In this document: positions 8,517 through 19,126 of the stretch, one piece after another
Layout: the number at the start of each line of letters is the position of its first letter
How positions within the stretch are numbered: the stretch's first letter is position 1
Origin: Burkholderia catarinensis
GTDB lineage: Bacteria > Pseudomonadota > Gammaproteobacteria > Burkholderiales > Burkholderiaceae
Direction: 5' to 3'
NCBI RefSeq assembly: GCF_001883705.2
Contig: NZ_MDEQ02000006.1
Span: 1-64,000, forward strand
DNA length: 64,000 nucleotides
The notes under the pieces: model-generated
The model's database searches: none
The model's input: only the letters and a program-made list of their open reading frames with translations
Told to the model about the DNA's origin: nothing
Made by a program: the position numbers and the translations under genes

Positions 8517-9833
8517 CTACTTGACGCTCAGCGGCTCGCCCCGGAACTGCCGGCGCGCAACGACGCACGGCGCGCCGTCGCGCATGAACACGCTCGCGAC
8601 CAGCCCGAACGACGCGGCGAACAGCACGTACCATGCGGGCGCGACGGGCGACCCGCTCGCATGCGTCAGCCACGTGACGATGAACGGCGCAAAGCCGCCG
8701 AACACCATCACCGCGACGTTGTACGCGAGCGCGATACCGGTCGACCGCGAGCGTGTCGCGAACTGCTCGGCGAGCGTGGTCGGTGCGGGACCGTAGCAGA
8801 CGCCGATGATCGTGCAGATCACGAGCTGCATCACGAGCAGGCGCCCGATGCCCGGCGCCGCGGCCAGCCACGAGAACAGCGGATAGGTGAGCGTCAGCAG
8901 CGCCAGCGTGCCGGCGATCAGCACGGGCCGCCGGCCGATGCGGTCGGACACGATCGCGGCGACCGGAATCGTCACCGTCAGCAGCGCGACCGCCGCCATC
9001 TGCACCTTGAATACCTGGTCGAGCGGCAGCCCGAAGGTCTTGTGCACGAACGTCGGCATGTTCACGAGCATCACGTAGAACACGGCCGTGCCGGTGATCG
9101 TCTGCCCCATCGACACCAGCACGCCGCGCAGGTTGTCGCGCAGCACGCGCGACACGCTCGCCGGCGGCTCGACCGTCGACTTGCTCGCGTCGAGGAACGC
9201 CTCGGTCTCCTCCATGTGCCGGCGGATCCACAGGCCGACCGGCCCGATCAGCAGCCCGAGCGCGAACGGCACGCGCCAGCCCCAGCTGTGCAGCGCCTCG
9301 TCCGACAGCGACTGGGTGGCCCACGCGCCCATCGCGGCGCCCGAGAACACCGCGAGACACTGGCCGATCAGTTGCCACGATCCGTACAGCCCGCGCCGGT
9401 TCGCCGGCGCGCTTTCGACGAGGAACGCGGTGGCGCTCGCGTATTCGCCGCCCGTCGCGAAGCCCTGCAGCAGCCGCGCGACGACGATCAGGACCGGTGC
9501 CGCCGCGCCGATCGTCGCGTATGACGGCGCGAACGTGATCAGCGCGATCGACAGCGTCATCAGGAAGATGATGAGCTGCATCGCGGCCTTGCGGCCCCTG
9601 CGGTCCGCATAGAGCCCGAGCAGGACGCCGCCCACCGGGCGCATGAAGAAACCGACGCCGAAGGTCGCGAGCGACATCAGCAGCGACGCATACTGGCTCT
9701 CGGCGGGAAAGAACAGCCGCGCGATGATGCCGGAGAAGAAACCGTAAACGATGAAGTCGTACCACTCGAGGGTATTGCCGACGACAGCGGCAATCACCTG
9801 CCGATGCCGCGAGTTCCCGCGTGAGTCGCGCAT
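8517..9833 (-). CDS. MFS transporter, metabolite:H+ symporter (MHS) type
   Basis: A 438-residue carrier of the MHS subgroup, which imports organic acids such as citrate, tricarballylate, shikimate or proline/betaine. The family opening GNTLEWYDFIVYGFFSGIIARLFFP is present, as are GVGFFMRPVGGVLLGLYADRRGRKAA and the GFATGGEYASATAFLVE segment. The start at 9833 (RBS GGAGACAAGC) fits the family length. A LysR regulator is divergent at 10152 across a 318-base gap, so it is probably the direct target of that regulator. The substrate is inferred only as an organic acid or zwitterion. Confidence 0.9.
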   Translation of the reverse strand: MRDSRGNSRHRQVIAAVVGNTLEWYDFIVYGFFSGIIARLFFPAESQYASLLMSLATFGVGFFMRPVGGVLLGLYADRRGRKAAMQLIIFLMTLSIALITFAPSYATIGAAAPVLIVVARLLQGFATGGEYASATAFLVESAPANRRGLYGSWQLIGQCLAVFSGAAMGAWATQSLSDEALHSWGWRVPFALGLLIGPVGLWIRRHMEETEAFLDASKSTVEPPASVSRVLRDNLRGVLVSMGQTITGTAVFYVMLVNMPTFVHKTFGLPLDQVFKVQMAAVALLTVTIPVAAIVSDRIGRRPVLIAGTLALLTLTYPLFSWLAAAPGIGRLLVMQLVICTIIGVCYGPAPTTLAEQFATRSRSTGIALAYNVAVMVFGGFAPFIVTWLTHASGSPVAPAWYVLFAASFGLVASVFMRDGAPCVVARRQFRGEPLSVK

Positions 9834-10151
9834 GCTTGTCTCCTGCAGTGTCAGGGTGCCGCGCCGCATGCGCGCCGCTTTCCGTGGCGGGCATCGGCGA
9901 ATCGGCCGTTCGCATCGCCGGCCGATGCGGAACCGGCACCGCGGAACCTTTCGGCCCGCGCGCACGACCGGCGTGAAGCGATGGTAGGGACGCCGAAAAC
10001 CCGCATCAATCAATGCCCGCGGCAGATGATTAGCCGGAGATTAAATGTTTCCCCGCCGGGCGCCACCGCGCGAAAGCCCCGGAAATTCGCGCATTGTTGC
10101 GGCCCGGGTTCTGCGGCAGAATCGTCGGCCGCCCTCCCCGTCGTCCGCACC
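9834..10151. promoter_or_regulatory. Divergent promoter region between MHS carrier and LysR regulator
   Basis: A 318-base non-coding gap between head-to-head genes. An AT-richer part near 10020-10050 (GATTAGCCGGAGATTAAATG) would suit promoters or a LysR site. I could not pick out a confident T-N11-A dyad. Confidence 0.4.
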
Positions 10152-11069
10152 ATGCGCAACCGCATCAACGAAGAGATCACGTTCCGCAAGCTCGAGGTGC
10201 TGCTCGCCTTCATGGAAGCCGGCAGCCTCGCGAAAGCGGCCGAGGCGCTGGGCGTCAGCACGGTCAGCGTGCACCGCGCGCTGCACACGCTCGAGGAAGG
10301 GATGCACTGCGCGCTGTTCCGCCACGAGGGGCGGAACCTGATTCCGACCGACGCCGCGCAGGTGCTCGCCGAAGTCGCTGGCGAAGTGCTCAAGACGATG
10401 ACGGACGGGATCCGTTCGACACGCGAGGCGGCCGGCTACGGCGCCGGCCAGTTGAAGATCGGCTCGCTCTACTCGTTGACGATCCGCATCGTTCCCGAGG
10501 TCGTGATCGCGCTGAAGGAGCGCCGCACCGAACTGCAGGCCGAGCTCGTGCTCGGCTCGAACGCCGACCTGCTCGACAAGCTCAGGCAGGGCGCGATCGA
10601 CGCGACGCTGATGGCGCTGCCCGATCCGGACGCCGAGATCGAATCGATCGCGCTGTTCGAGGACGAGATGTTCTTCGCCGCCCCGATCGATTCGCCGTAT
10701 GCGCGCTGCGACGCGATCGATCTCCACACGTGCCGCGACGAGCCGTTCGTGTCGCTCGGCGAAGGCTTCGCGACGCACCACGGCTTCACGGAAGCGTTCC
10801 GCGCGGCCGGCGTCACGCCGAATGTCGTGATGCGGGTGGGCGACATCTTCTCGCTGATCAACCTCGTGTCGGGCGGCGTCGGCTGCTCGCTGCTGCCCGG
10901 CCGCGTGCGCGACCTGTTCGCGCACAAGATCGCGCTCGTGCCGCTCGCCGGGCCCACGATCCGCCAGACGATCGGCCTGAGCTTCCTGCACCGGCGCGAG
11001 CGCGACCCGAACCTGCTCGCGCTCGCGACCGTATGCCGGCTGACGGTCAAGGGGCCGCACGCGCGGTAA
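10152..11069 (+). CDS. LysR-family regulator
   Basis: A 305-residue LysR-type regulator. Residues about 8-67 form the winged helix (FRKLEVLLAFMEAGSLAKAAEALGVSTVSVHRALHTLEEGM). Residues 95-300 form the effector-binding domain (LKIGSLYSLTIRIVPEVV ... LVSGGVGCSLLPGRV). The overall look, including the SVHRALHTLEEG helix, resembles MdcR, the malonate-responsive regulator, but no malonate decarboxylase genes are here. The first ATG giving the standard LysR N-terminus is 10152. It is divergent from the MHS carrier, the classic arrangement for a LysR regulator and its target. Confidence 0.9.
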   Translation: MRNRINEEITFRKLEVLLAFMEAGSLAKAAEALGVSTVSVHRALHTLEEGMHCALFRHEGRNLIPTDAAQVLAEVAGEVLKTMTDGIRSTREAAGYGAGQLKIGSLYSLTIRIVPEVVIALKERRTELQAELVLGSNADLLDKLRQGAIDATLMALPDPDAEIESIALFEDEMFFAAPIDSPYARCDAIDLHTCRDEPFVSLGEGFATHHGFTEAFRAAGVTPNVVMRVGDIFSLINLVSGGVGCSLLPGRVRDLFAHKIALVPLAGPTIRQTIGLSFLHRRERDPNLLALATVCRLTVKGPHAR

Positions 11070-11426
11070 CGCGCGGATCGACCGGCCGCGCTTCCCGTCT
11101 CCTTTCCTGCTCTTTCCGGCTCGCGCACCCGCATCGTCACGGCGCCGCGCGCGCACGCCGCGCCGGCCTGCGCCACGCGATACGAACCGCGCGTACTCAT
11201 CCGTTTGGATGGCACGAAGCGCGCGCTTTGTTGCGATCATGGCCGTCATTCATCGTGCGGCACGCACTCGCAGGCCGCGCCACGGAGACACCATGAACGA
11301 CCCTGCCCTCGGACCGATCGACCAGATCGGCTACGTGGTCGCCGGCCTCGACCGCAGCATCGACGCGGCGGCCGCCTCCGCGTAAGCGGACCCGCACGCG
11401 TCCCCTCTCATTCACAGGAGCAACCG
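11070..11426. other. 357-base gap containing a short VOC-gene relic
   Basis: Apart from the relic at 11293-11385 and the ribosome site of the following dehydrogenase (AGGAG at 11416), nothing was recognised. Confidence 0.5.
11293..11385 (+). pseudogene. Relic of a VOC/glyoxalase-family gene
   Basis: A 30-codon frame that reads IDQIGYVVAGLDRSID, the usual first strand and helix of VOC (glyoxalase/bleomycin-resistance) proteins, then collapses into an Ala run and a stop. The start has a GGAGACACC ribosome site, as if it were once an intact gene, and lies just before the SDR dehydrogenase. The remaining hundred or more residues are missing, implying an internal deletion. It might still be translated as a short leader-like peptide, but no function is suggested. 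Confidence 0.55.
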
Positions 11427-12182
11427 ATGAAACGACTCGAAGGCAAGGTGGCGCTGATCACGGGCGGTGCCCGCGGCCAGGGCGAAGCGGAAGCGCGCCG
11501 GTTCGTCGCCGAAGGCGCACGCGTGGTGATCGCCGACGTGCTGGACGACGCCGGCCGGCGCGTCGCGGCCGAACTCGGCGACGCCGCGCGATTCCAGCAT
11601 CTCGACGTGACGAACGAAGCCGACTGGCAGACCGCCGTCCATGCCACGCTCGCGCATTTCGGACGGCTGGACATCCTCGTGAACAACGCGGCGATCCTGA
11701 AGCTCGTGCCGATCGAATCGTGTTCGCTCGACGACTACCGCAAGGTGATCGACGTGAACCAGGTCGGCTGCTGGCTCGGCATGAAGTCGGCGCTTGCCGC
11801 ACTGAAGGATGCGGGCGGCGGCTCGATCGTCAACGTGTCGTCGACGGCCGGGATGGAAGGCGTCGCGGGCGGCAGCGCGTACGTGTCGAGCAAGTTCGCG
11901 GTGCGCGGGATGACGAAGGCCGCCGCGCTCGAATTCGGCCGCTACGGCATACGCGTGAACTCGGTGCATCCGGGCGGCATCGATACGGTGATGGCGCGCC
12001 CGCCCGAGTTCGCGGACTTCGACCCGTCGTCCATCTACAGCGGCCTGCCGATCGCGCGCATCGGCAAGCCCGACGAAGTCGCCAGTCTCGTGCTGTTCCT
12101 CGCGTCCGACGAATCCGCGTATTGCACGGGGTCGGAATTCATCGTCGACGGCGGGATGCTCGCGGGCAGCACGTTCCACTGA
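11427..12182 (+). CDS. SDR-family NAD(P)-dependent dehydrogenase
   Basis: A 251-residue classical short-chain dehydrogenase. The cofactor motif is ALITGGARGQGEAEAR, with Asp (VIADV) at the end of beta-2 favouring NAD(H). It also shows NNAAI, the catalytic Ser in IVNVSSTAG, Tyr-X3-Lys in AYVSSKFA, and the PGGIDTVM loop. The C-terminal YCTGSEFIVDGGMLAGS is typical of 3-alpha/20-beta-hydroxysteroid dehydrogenase-like SDRs. An AGGAG ribosome site fixes the start. A hairpin terminator follows. Its neighbour upstream is only a VOC relic, so a former two-gene operon has lost its partner. Substrate unknown. Confidence 0.92.
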   Translation: MKRLEGKVALITGGARGQGEAEARRFVAEGARVVIADVLDDAGRRVAAELGDAARFQHLDVTNEADWQTAVHATLAHFGRLDILVNNAAILKLVPIESCSLDDYRKVIDVNQVGCWLGMKSALAALKDAGGGSIVNVSSTAGMEGVAGGSAYVSSKFAVRGMTKAAALEFGRYGIRVNSVHPGGIDTVMARPPEFADFDPSSIYSGLPIARIGKPDEVASLVLFLASDESAYCTGSEFIVDGGMLAGSTFH

Positions 12183-12202
12183 TCCGCACCGCAGTCGACA
12201 CG

Positions 12203-12225
12203 CGCCCGCCTGCGGCGGGCGTTTT
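12203..12225 (+). terminator. Rho-independent terminator after the SDR gene
   Basis: Stem CGCCCGCC, loop TGC, stem GGCGGGCG, then TTTTCGTTT, 20 bases after the SDR stop. Confidence 0.8.
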
Positions 12226-12343
12226 CGTTTGCAGCCGGGCGAAGTGTCACGCGTTCGAGACGTTTATGACGAAGGAGAACAATGTTTCCCGGCGGGTGAC
12301 CGGCCGGTTTCCGCGCCGCCCGTGCGGCACGGGCGATGCGATG

Positions 12344-12991
12344 TCAGTGCGCATTCTCCGCCGCCGGCGCGCGGCATGCGATCAGGCCACGCTGAACGGC
12401 CGGCCGCGCGTCGATGCCGGCGAGCCAGCGCTCGACATGCGGGTAGCCTGCGAGGTCGATATCGAGTTCGGTCGCCGCGCGCAGCCACGGAAACGCGGCG
12501 ATATCGGCGATCGAGTACCGCGACGACGCGAGATACGCCGATTCCGACAAGCGGCCGTTCACGACCCCATAGAGGCGCCGCGCTTCGTTGCGGTAGCGGT
12601 CGATCGCTTCCGCATTGACCGTCTTCGATGCATGCAGGAACCACCAGAGCTGCCCGAGCATCGGCCCGATCCCGCCGATCTGGAAGTGCAGCCATTGCTG
12701 GACCGCCGTGCGCTCGGCGAGCGTTTCGGGATGCAGAAAGCCCGTCTTCGCGGCGAGATAGCCAAGGATCGCGCCGGATTCGAACACGGCCAGCCCCGTA
12801 TCGTGGTCGACGATGGCCGGGATCTTGCCGTTCGGGTTGATCGCGAGATACGCCGGGGTGCGCTGCTCGCCGGCGGACAGGTTCACGTGCACGAGGTCGT
12901 GCGCGAGCCCGGCCTCTTCCAGGTAGATCGCGATCTTGTGCCCGTTCGGCGTGTCGGCCGTATAGAACGTGAGGGAGTGCGTCGGGGTCAT
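12344..12991 (-). CDS. Glutathione S-transferase family protein
   Basis: A 215-residue cytosolic GST. The N-terminal thioredoxin fold (LTFYTADTPNGHKIAIYLEEAGL) carries the TPNG turn seen in YfcG/YghU-type disulfide-bond oxidoreductases. NPNGKIPAIVDHD holds the conserved cis-Pro, and FESGAILGYLA the glutathione-contacting Glu-Ser. The C-terminal helical domain contains SIADIAAFPWLRA, the N-capping motif. It shares a divergent promoter, with a TTGCAATTGCAA palindrome, with the shortened E1 paralogue at 13099. The same palindrome precedes the full-length E1 gene, placing it in the MarR regulon. Confidence 0.93.
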   Translation of the reverse strand: MTPTHSLTFYTADTPNGHKIAIYLEEAGLAHDLVHVNLSAGEQRTPAYLAINPNGKIPAIVDHDTGLAVFESGAILGYLAAKTGFLHPETLAERTAVQQWLHFQIGGIGPMLGQLWWFLHASKTVNAEAIDRYRNEARRLYGVVNGRLSESAYLASSRYSIADIAAFPWLRAATELDIDLAGYPHVERWLAGIDARPAVQRGLIACRAPAAENAH

Positions 12992-13033
12992 GTGTCGGTC
13001 CTTGTCATCGGGTTGTCGTTGCAACTACAATCG

Positions 13034-13045
13034 TTGCAATTGCAA
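13034..13045. promoter_or_regulatory. Putative MarR operator TTGCAATTGCAA
   Basis: A perfect 12-bp palindrome midway between the divergent GST and shortened-E1 starts, with a GTTGCAAC half-site at 13018. The identical 12-mer occurs at 14763 and a one-mismatch copy at 14715, both next to the marR-type gene. Confidence 0.7.
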
Positions 13046-13098
13046 TTCTATGCCGGAACCGATGATCCCGGCGACATGCCAGTACTCGAAGGAGGGAC

Positions 13099-14217
13099 AT
13101 GCAGACTGCGCGATCCGGTCCGCCCGTGCGGACGCCCGACACCCGCCGCGCCGCGGCGGCCTGCCTCGAAAGGCTGATGACGCAGCGGCTCGCGCCGCGT
13201 GGCCGCGCGGTGTCGCCGCTCGGCGCGATGCGCGCGGCCGCCGATTGCCTCGAACGCGATGCGGCGACATCGGAACGCGTCTGGATCGTGCGTGCCGATG
13301 CGCGGGAGCCGTTTGCAGACGCGGGAGCGCATCGCCGCATCAGCGCATGGCCGCTGCGGTTTCTCGATGCGCGCAAGCGGTTCGAGAAACCACTGCTATA
13401 CCTGCTGCATGCGCGCGCGACCGACCGGCTGCGGCTGGCGTCGATCGAAACCGTCGATCGCGGGATCTTCGTGAACGATGCCGAAACGGTCGCGTCGTCC
13501 TGGCCGAAAGGCGTGACGCCCGACGTCCCACACTGGCTCGCCGCGAACCCTGCGTGCACGCCGTACGATCCGGCTTCGGGGCATGAGGCGATCGCGATCC
13601 TGCGCCACGCGCTGCGCACGCTTTATGTCGCCGGCCAACCGGGATTCTGCTACCTCGCGAGCCACGACGACCCTATGCCCGATGCGAAGCCGCTATCGGC
13701 CGCGGCGGCCCGCGATGCGTTCAGCGGCATGGTGCGGGCCGGCCGGCGCGCGGCAGCCGGCGCGGCCGCACAGATCCGGCTGTGCGGCGCGGGCAGCACG
13801 CTCGCGCAGGTGATGGAGGCGGCCGATCTGCTGCACGACGAATGGCGCGTCGATTCGACGATCTGGAGCTGCCCGAGCTACACGCAGCTCGCCCGCGACG
13901 GTCATGCAGCCGACCGGTGGAACCTGCTGCACCCGCACGCCGAACCGCAGATCGCGCATGTGCGCCGATGCATCGGCGACAGCCGCACGCCGGTGCTCGC
14001 GGTGACGGGCTATGCGCGGCACGTTGCCGCGCAGATCGGCGCGTTCGTACCGGCCCGCTTCGCGGCGCTCGGCGCGGACTCTGCCGGCCCGGGTGCCGGC
14101 ACCCGCGCGCCGAATGCGCACTGGATCGCTGCGGTCGCGCTTCGCCTGCTGGCCGACGATGGCCGCGTGCCGGCCGAATGGGCCGCGCAGGCGATGCGCC
14201 GCTATGCGAGCGACTGA
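13099..14217 (+). CDS. Shortened pyruvate-dehydrogenase E1 paralogue (C-terminal half only)
   Basis: A 372-residue protein homologous to the C-terminal part of AceE-type E1. Residues about 156-372 align with the neighbour at 14865: YDPASGHEAIAILRHALRTLY matches its YDPTYAYELAVIVRDGLRRMF, ARDGHAADRWNLLHP matches RRDGLAAERWNLLHP, and HWIAAVALRLLADDGRVP matches HFIVIAALKALADDGAMP. The N-terminal part is a reduced pyrimidine-binding domain in which the region of the catalytic Glu (NESG) is gone. The whole thiamine-diphosphate-binding domain is absent. It cannot be a standalone E1, so a regulatory, scaffolding or decoy role is possible. A strong ribosome site (GGAGGGAC) and the shared operator indicate a live gene. 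Confidence 0.8.
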   Translation: MQTARSGPPVRTPDTRRAAAACLERLMTQRLAPRGRAVSPLGAMRAAADCLERDAATSERVWIVRADAREPFADAGAHRRISAWPLRFLDARKRFEKPLLYLLHARATDRLRLASIETVDRGIFVNDAETVASSWPKGVTPDVPHWLAANPACTPYDPASGHEAIAILRHALRTLYVAGQPGFCYLASHDDPMPDAKPLSAAAARDAFSGMVRAGRRAAAGAAAQIRLCGAGSTLAQVMEAADLLHDEWRVDSTIWSCPSYTQLARDGHAADRWNLLHPHAEPQIAHVRRCIGDSRTPVLAVTGYARHVAAQIGAFVPARFAALGADSAGPGAGTRAPNAHWIAAVALRLLADDGRVPAEWAAQAMRRYASD

Positions 14218-14235
14218 CGCGCGGGCCGGCCGCCG

Positions 14236-14691
14236 CTACTTCGCGTCGGCCGCCGCGTCTCGCGCCGCGGCGGTCGTACGGTCGAGCGCGGCGGCCATCG
14301 CCGCTTGCTCCTTGCCGGTGAACTTGTCGAGAAAGAGTTCCGCGACTGTCGACTGGTACACCTTCCACATTTTCTTGCGCAGCACCCGCCCCTTGTCGGT
14401 GATGCTCGCATACGCGGCGCGGCCATCGTCCGCCGAACGGGCGCGCGTCACGAGCCCCTCCTGCTCGAGCCGATCGACGAGCCGTGTGAGGTTGTAGCGC
14501 TCGATCGCGAGCACGTCGGCGAGTTCATGCATGCGGCGCGTGCCGTCGGGCCCGCTCTCGAGCCCCCACAACGCGTCGTACCACGCATAGGCCGGCAGGC
14601 CGGCAGCCGCGAGGCGGCGCTCGATCTCGCGAATCATCGTCCGGTGCGCTCGGACGAACGAGAACCACAGATCGGGTTCGGGTGCGCTCAT
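14236..14691 (-). CDS. MarR-family transcriptional regulator
   Basis: A 151-residue winged-helix regulator. The fold runs from DLWFSFVRAHRTMIREIERRL through LPAYAWYDALWGL, MHELADVLAIERYNLTRLVDRLEQEGLVTR and the wing SADDGRAAYASITDKGR, to a C-terminal dimerisation helix. It lies between two E1-like genes, convergent with the shortened one (18-base gap) and divergent from the full-length one. Two copies of its likely operator lie in its own promoter region (14715, 14763), so autoregulation is expected. The inducing ligand is unknown. Confidence 0.92.
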   Translation of the reverse strand: MSAPEPDLWFSFVRAHRTMIREIERRLAAAGLPAYAWYDALWGLESGPDGTRRMHELADVLAIERYNLTRLVDRLEQEGLVTRARSADDGRAAYASITDKGRVLRKKMWKVYQSTVAELFLDKFTGKEQAAMAAALDRTTAAARDAAADAK

Positions 14692-14714
14692 GTCAGGTCG
14701 TTCCTCTCGTTGAA

Positions 14715-14726
14715 TTGCAGTTGCAA
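14715..14726. promoter_or_regulatory. Putative MarR operator, one-mismatch copy
   Basis: TTGCAGTTGCAA inside the longer dyad AATTGCAGTTGCAATT, 24 bases upstream of the marR-type start. It differs by one base from the perfect copies at 13034 and 14763. Confidence 0.65.
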
Positions 14727-14762
14727 TTAAATTTTACCTCGATAACAATTGCCCCCTAACGA

Positions 14763-14774
14763 TTGCAATTGCAA
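14763..14774. promoter_or_regulatory. Putative MarR operator TTGCAATTGCAA
   Basis: A second perfect copy of the 12-bp palindrome, 48 bases from the 14715 copy. It is followed by ACTATAT, a possible -10 region for the full-length E1 gene starting at 14865. Confidence 0.7.
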
Positions 14775-14864
14775 CTATATGCCCGCCGATCGGCGGGCGT
14801 TCCGTCGCGCGACGCGGCGCCACGACCGTCGCCCCGCGCAGCCTTATGCTTCTGGAGACATTGC

Positions 14865-17546
<2,682 letters not shown>

Positions 17547-17554
17547 TCACGCGA

Positions 17555-17590
17555 CGCGCGGCAGGCATGGTCGTTCCGGCCTGCCGCGCG
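17555..17590. terminator. Hairpin between convergent E1 and efflux genes
   Basis: Perfect 12-bp arms CGCGCGGCAGGC and GCCTGCCGCGCG around a 12-base loop, between the two stop codons. There is no T run, so its strength as a terminator is uncertain, but its position suits a bidirectional one. Confidence 0.5.
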
Positions 17591-17602
17591 GCCCCGCTCG
17601 CG

Positions 17603-19126
17603 CTACTGTTCGGACTGCGCGAGCGGGCCTTGCGCGCCCTGCCCCGTTCCCGACGGCCAGCCGCCCGCGAGCGCCTTGTACAGCGCAACCGTCGACGCCG
17701 CGCTGCGCATCCGGCCGTCGGCCGCCGCGTCCTGCGCCTGCAGCAGCGTCCGTTGCGCGTCGAGCACTTCGTAATAGTCGATCGCGCCGGCCGAGAAGCG
17801 CGTCTGCGCGAGCTGCGCGGCGCGCGCGCTATCGGTCGCGGCCCGCACGAGATGGTCCGTCTCGTCACGCGTGCGCGAGACGCGCAGCAGCGCGTTCTCG
17901 GTTTCCTCCAGCGCCCCGAGCACGGTCTGCCGATACTGCGCGAGCTGGCCGGCCGCTTCCGCGTCGCTTGCGGCGATCCGCGCGCGCACGCGGCCGACAT
18001 CGAGGAACGACCAGTCGATGCCGAGCGCGATCAGGTTCGTGTCGCTGCCCGCGCGGAAGAACCCGTAGCTGCTCGTCGCGCTGCCGAGCAGCCCCGACAG
18101 CGTAAAGCGCGGGAACAGGTCGGCCGTCGCGACGCCGATACGCGCAGTCGCCGCGTGCAGCCGCGCCTCGGCGGCCGCGACGTCAGGCCGCCGGCGCAGC
18201 AGGTCGCCCGGCGTGCCGGGATCGATGTCCGCGGCCAGTGCCGGCAGCGGCACGGGCGTGCCCGCCGGCGCGGCTGCCTTCGGGAGATCGAACCGGCCGA
18301 CCAGCGCGTCCGGCGTCTGCCCGGTCAGCACCGCGAGCCGATGCTCGTCGACGCCGATCGCGGCTTCGTACACGGCGATCCGCGACGTCGTCGATTCGTA
18401 CTGCGCACGCGCCCGCGCCGCATCGAGCTCGGAACCGCGCCCCGCGCCGACGCGCGCATTGATCAGCGCGAGCGTCTGCTTCTGGTTGTCGGCGTTCTCG
18501 CGCGCGATCCGCAGCCGCTCCTGCGAGCCGCGCAGATCGACATACGTGCTCGCGACCTCGCCGGCGATCGCGACGCGCACCGCGCGCACGTCCGCCGCAC
18601 TCGCGGCGGTTTCCGCGCGCTGCGACTCGATCGAGCGGCGCACGCGGCCGAACAGGTCGAGCTCCCACGCCGCATTGATCCCGATGCTGGACATCGGCGT
18701 ATCGCGCTGGCTGCGCGGCGCGCCGAATGCCTGGTCCTTGCTCATCAACTGATGGCCGATCTGGCCGCTCGCGGTAATCGTCGGATAGCGGTCGAAGGTG
18801 GCCTGCGACAGCAGCGCATTCGACGCGTCGTAGCGCGACACGGCGACCTGCAGGTCCTGGTTCGCCACGAGCGCCGCATCGATCAACTGTGTGAGCGCCG
18901 GATCGCCGAAGCCGCGCCAGAACGTTGCATCGGCATCGGCTGACGCGTCGGGCGGCGTATCCGGCGGCGTATCGGACGGCGACGCATCGTGCTGCGTCGC
19001 CGGACGCGCGTCGCGCGCGAACCGCGCGGCCGTGGCCGTGTCGGGCCGCTTGAAATCGGGGCCGACCGCGCACGCGGCAAGCGTCACCGACATCGCGAGC
19101 GCGGAAAGACGAAAAGCGGCGCTCAT
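17603..19126 (-). CDS. RND efflux outer-membrane factor (NodT/OprM type lipoprotein)
   Basis: A 507-residue TolC-like outer-membrane channel. The signal peptide ends in a lipobox with Cys19 (VTLAACAVGPDFKRP), and the VGPDFKRP start is the NodT-family hallmark. Two OEP repeats follow, each with a long coiled hairpin (for example YDASNALLSQATFDRYP and ELDAARARAQYESTTSR); LRRRPDVAAAEARLHAATARIGVA is the classic family motif. The insert at residues 48-65 is Asp/Pro rich. The start overlaps the permease stop (ATGA), with GAAGGAG upstream, so the two are translationally coupled. Third gene of the SoxR-controlled operon. Confidence 0.95.
   Translation of the reverse strand: MSAAFRLSALAMSVTLAACAVGPDFKRPDTATAARFARDARPATQHDASPSDTPPDTPPDASADADATFWRGFGDPALTQLIDAALVANQDLQVAVSRYDASNALLSQATFDRYPTITASGQIGHQLMSKDQAFGAPRSQRDTPMSSIGINAAWELDLFGRVRRSIESQRAETAASAADVRAVRVAIAGEVASTYVDLRGSQERLRIARENADNQKQTLALINARVGAGRGSELDAARARAQYESTTSRIAVYEAAIGVDEHRLAVLTGQTPDALVGRFDLPKAAAPAGTPVPLPALAADIDPGTPGDLLRRRPDVAAAEARLHAATARIGVATADLFPRFTLSGLLGSATSSYGFFRAGSDTNLIALGIDWSFLDVGRVRARIAASDAEAAGQLAQYRQTVLGALEETENALLRVSRTRDETDHLVRAATDSARAAQLAQTRFSAGAIDYYEVLDAQRTLLQAQDAAADGRMRSAASTVALYKALAGGWPSGTGQGAQGPLAQSEQ

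Noticed and set aside
7120..9939. A 939-codon minus-strand frame covering two transporters
   Set aside because: Only its last 416 codons are the MFS protein. The first part runs shifted through the MHS carrier.
14763..14864. Extended start of the E1 gene beginning MQLQLYARR
   Set aside because: The extra 34 codons translate the MarR palindrome and leader; the ATG at 14865 has the ribosome site and the family N-terminus.
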